From NCBI GenBank assembly GCA_946885905.1, contig CAMPHL010000141.1:1-6857 (forward strand): 6,857 bases of DNA, written 5' to 3'. The stretch is from an uncultured Pseudomonadota bacterium (GTDB lineage Bacteria > Pseudomonadota > Gammaproteobacteria > Burkholderiales > Usitatibacteraceae). Each line of letters begins with the position of its first letter. Position 1 is the stretch's first letter. Under the pieces are notes generated by a model. It did no database searches and was not told the origin of the DNA. It saw only the letters and a list, made by a program, of their open reading frames with translations. The translations under genes and the position numbers were made by a program. Below are positions 5,653-6,857 of the stretch, one piece after another.

Positions 5653-6857
5653 TCGAGAACCGCGAGCAGGCCACGGCCACGCCGCAGGAGCACCTGGAGT
5701 CGATCCAGCGCGTGCTCGCGCGCATGCACGCGATCGAGGACCGCAGGCACCGCCAGGCCTCGCCGGAGGAGCGCCAGGAAGCGGCCGAAGGGCTCGTGCA
5801 GAGCGAGCACATGTCGGATCTGCAGGCTCGCCTCGACCAGCTGCACCCGGCCGACGTCGCCTATGTCCTCGAGAACCTCCCGCTCGAGGACCGGACGCTC
5901 GTCTGGGGCCTCGTCCGCAGCGATCGCGACGGCGAGATCCTGCTGGAGGTCTCCGATGCGGTCCGCGAGACCCTGATCGCGGACATGGACAGCGCGGAGA
6001 TCGTCGCCGCCACGCAGAACCTCGACGCCGACGAGATCGCGGACCTCGCGCCCGACCTGCCCGAAGAGGTCGTGCAGGACATCATCGAGGCGCAGGACGT
6101 CGAGGACCGCGCCGAGCTGCAGGCGGCCCTTTCGTATCCGGAGGGAACGGTCGGGGCGCTCATGGACTTCGAGGTGGTGAGCATCCGCGAGGACGTGACG
6201 GTCGAGGTGGCGCTGCGCTACCTGCGGCGTTACGACGAGCTTCCCCACCAGACCGACGCCCTCTTCGTGGTCGACCGCGAGGACCACCTCAAGGGCTCGC
6301 TTCCGTTGAACCGGTTGCTGGTGACGGATCCCGACGTGGAGGTGAGCGGCCTCTACGATCGCGAGGTCACTTCCTTCGGGCCGGACGACGATGCCGACGA
6401 GGCGGCGCAAGCCTTCGACCGCTACGACCTGGTGTGCGCGCCGGTGGTCGATGCCCGGCGCCGGGTGATCGGCCGGATCACGGTGGACGTGGTGCTCGAC
6501 TACGTGCGCGACCGGCAGGAGCAGCAGGCGCTGGGCAAGGTGGGCCTGCGCGAGGAAGAGGACATCTTTTCGAGCGTCTGGGCGAGCGCCAGGAACCGCG
6601 GCCCGTGGCTGGCATTGAACCTCTGCACGGCGTTCGTGGCTTCGCGCGTCGTCGGGGCGTTCGAGGGGTCGATCGAGAAGCTCGCCGCGCTGGCCGCGCT
6701 CATGCCGATCGTCGCGGGCATCGGCGGCAACTCGGGCAACCAGACGACCACCCTCATCGTTCGCGCCCTGGCCCTCGGCCAGGTGATGGCGGCCAACGCG
6801 CGGCGCCTCCTCACGAAGGAGATGGCGATCAGCATCGTGAACGGGGTGATCTGGGGC
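5649..6857 (+). CDS. mgtE: Magnesium transporter MgtE, C-terminus beyond window
   Basis: MgtE is a homodimeric inner-membrane Mg2+ channel/transporter gated by its own cytosolic Mg2+-sensing domains. The reading frame stays open for 403 codons to the window end. It contains an MgtE N domain (about 55-165, with LDQLHPADVAYVLENLP and LDADEIADLAPDLP), two CBS domains (about 166-290, with YPEGTVGALMDFEVVSIRED and YDLVCAPVVD), a linking helix, a first membrane segment near 318-337, and a second carrying the family signature MPIVAGIGGNSGNQ (352-365). The remaining membrane helices are missing. The GTG start at 5649 overlaps the mtgA stop as GTGA and has GGAGGT at 5640-5645, 3 nt away, a short but usable spacing. 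There is no room for a separate leader or Mg2+ riboswitch, so expression depends on read-through from aroE-mtgA or a promoter inside mtgA. Confidence 0.95.
   Translation, partial: MIENREQATATPQEHLESIQRVLARMHAIEDRRHRQASPEERQEAAEGLVQSEHMSDLQARLDQLHPADVAYVLENLPLEDRTLVWGLVRSDRDGEILLEVSDAVRETLIADMDSAEIVAATQNLDADEIADLAPDLPEEVVQDIIEAQDVEDRAELQAALSYPEGTVGALMDFEVVSIREDVTVEVALRYLRRYDELPHQTDALFVVDREDHLKGSLPLNRLLVTDPDVEVSGLYDREVTSFGPDDDADEAAQAFDRYDLVCAPVVDARRRVIGRITVDVVLDYVRDRQEQQALGKVGLREEEDIFSSVWASARNRGPWLALNLCTAFVASRVVGAFEGSIEKLAALAALMPIVAGIGGNSGNQTTTLIVRALALGQVMAANARRLLTKEMAISIVNGVIWG

Noticed and set aside
5568..6410. 280-codon open frame on the minus strand opposite mgtE
   Set aside because: Antisense to a clear mgtE frame that holds all family motifs; no independent support.

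Overview
The window looks like ordinary chromosomal DNA from a high-GC proteobacterium, most likely a betaproteobacterium. The basis is the type-I glutamine synthetase with a Tyr adenylylation site, NtrB/NtrC, a DUF4124 protein between glnA and ntrB, an aroE-mtgA pair, and an MgtE close to the betaproteobacterial form as I remember it. No mobile element, CRISPR array, tRNA or rRNA was seen, and I found no evidence of a wholly new multi-gene system. The interest lies in the regulatory DNA between the genes.

Left part (minus strand, transcribed right to left): glnA (2492-3904) is followed by about 220 bp of intergenic DNA holding two inverted repeats. Then come a small exported DUF4124/coiled-coil protein (1627-2271), ntrB (477-1544) and the first 160 codons of ntrC (1-480, cut by the window edge). 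ntrB and ntrC overlap by ATGA. This is a nitrogen-assimilation locus: glutamine synthetase followed by the two-component system that activates it.

Middle (3905-4144, the divergent control region): reading toward glnA there are two NtrC-type enhancer sites 30 bp apart, an IHF-like site, and a near-consensus sigma-54 promoter. The order and spacing are those of a classical Ntr enhancer-dependent promoter. In the opposite direction a sigma-70-like promoter for aroE begins 2 bp past the second NtrC site and predicts an almost leaderless aroE mRNA.

Right part (plus strand): aroE (4145-4957), mtgA (4954-5652) and mgtE (5649 to the window end, incomplete) form a tightly packed operon with 4-bp start/stop overlaps at both junctions. 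It encodes shikimate dehydrogenase, a monofunctional peptidoglycan glycosyltransferase and a magnesium transporter. The genes are individually conventional. The shared control region and the structured glnA 3' region are the parts worth a second look.
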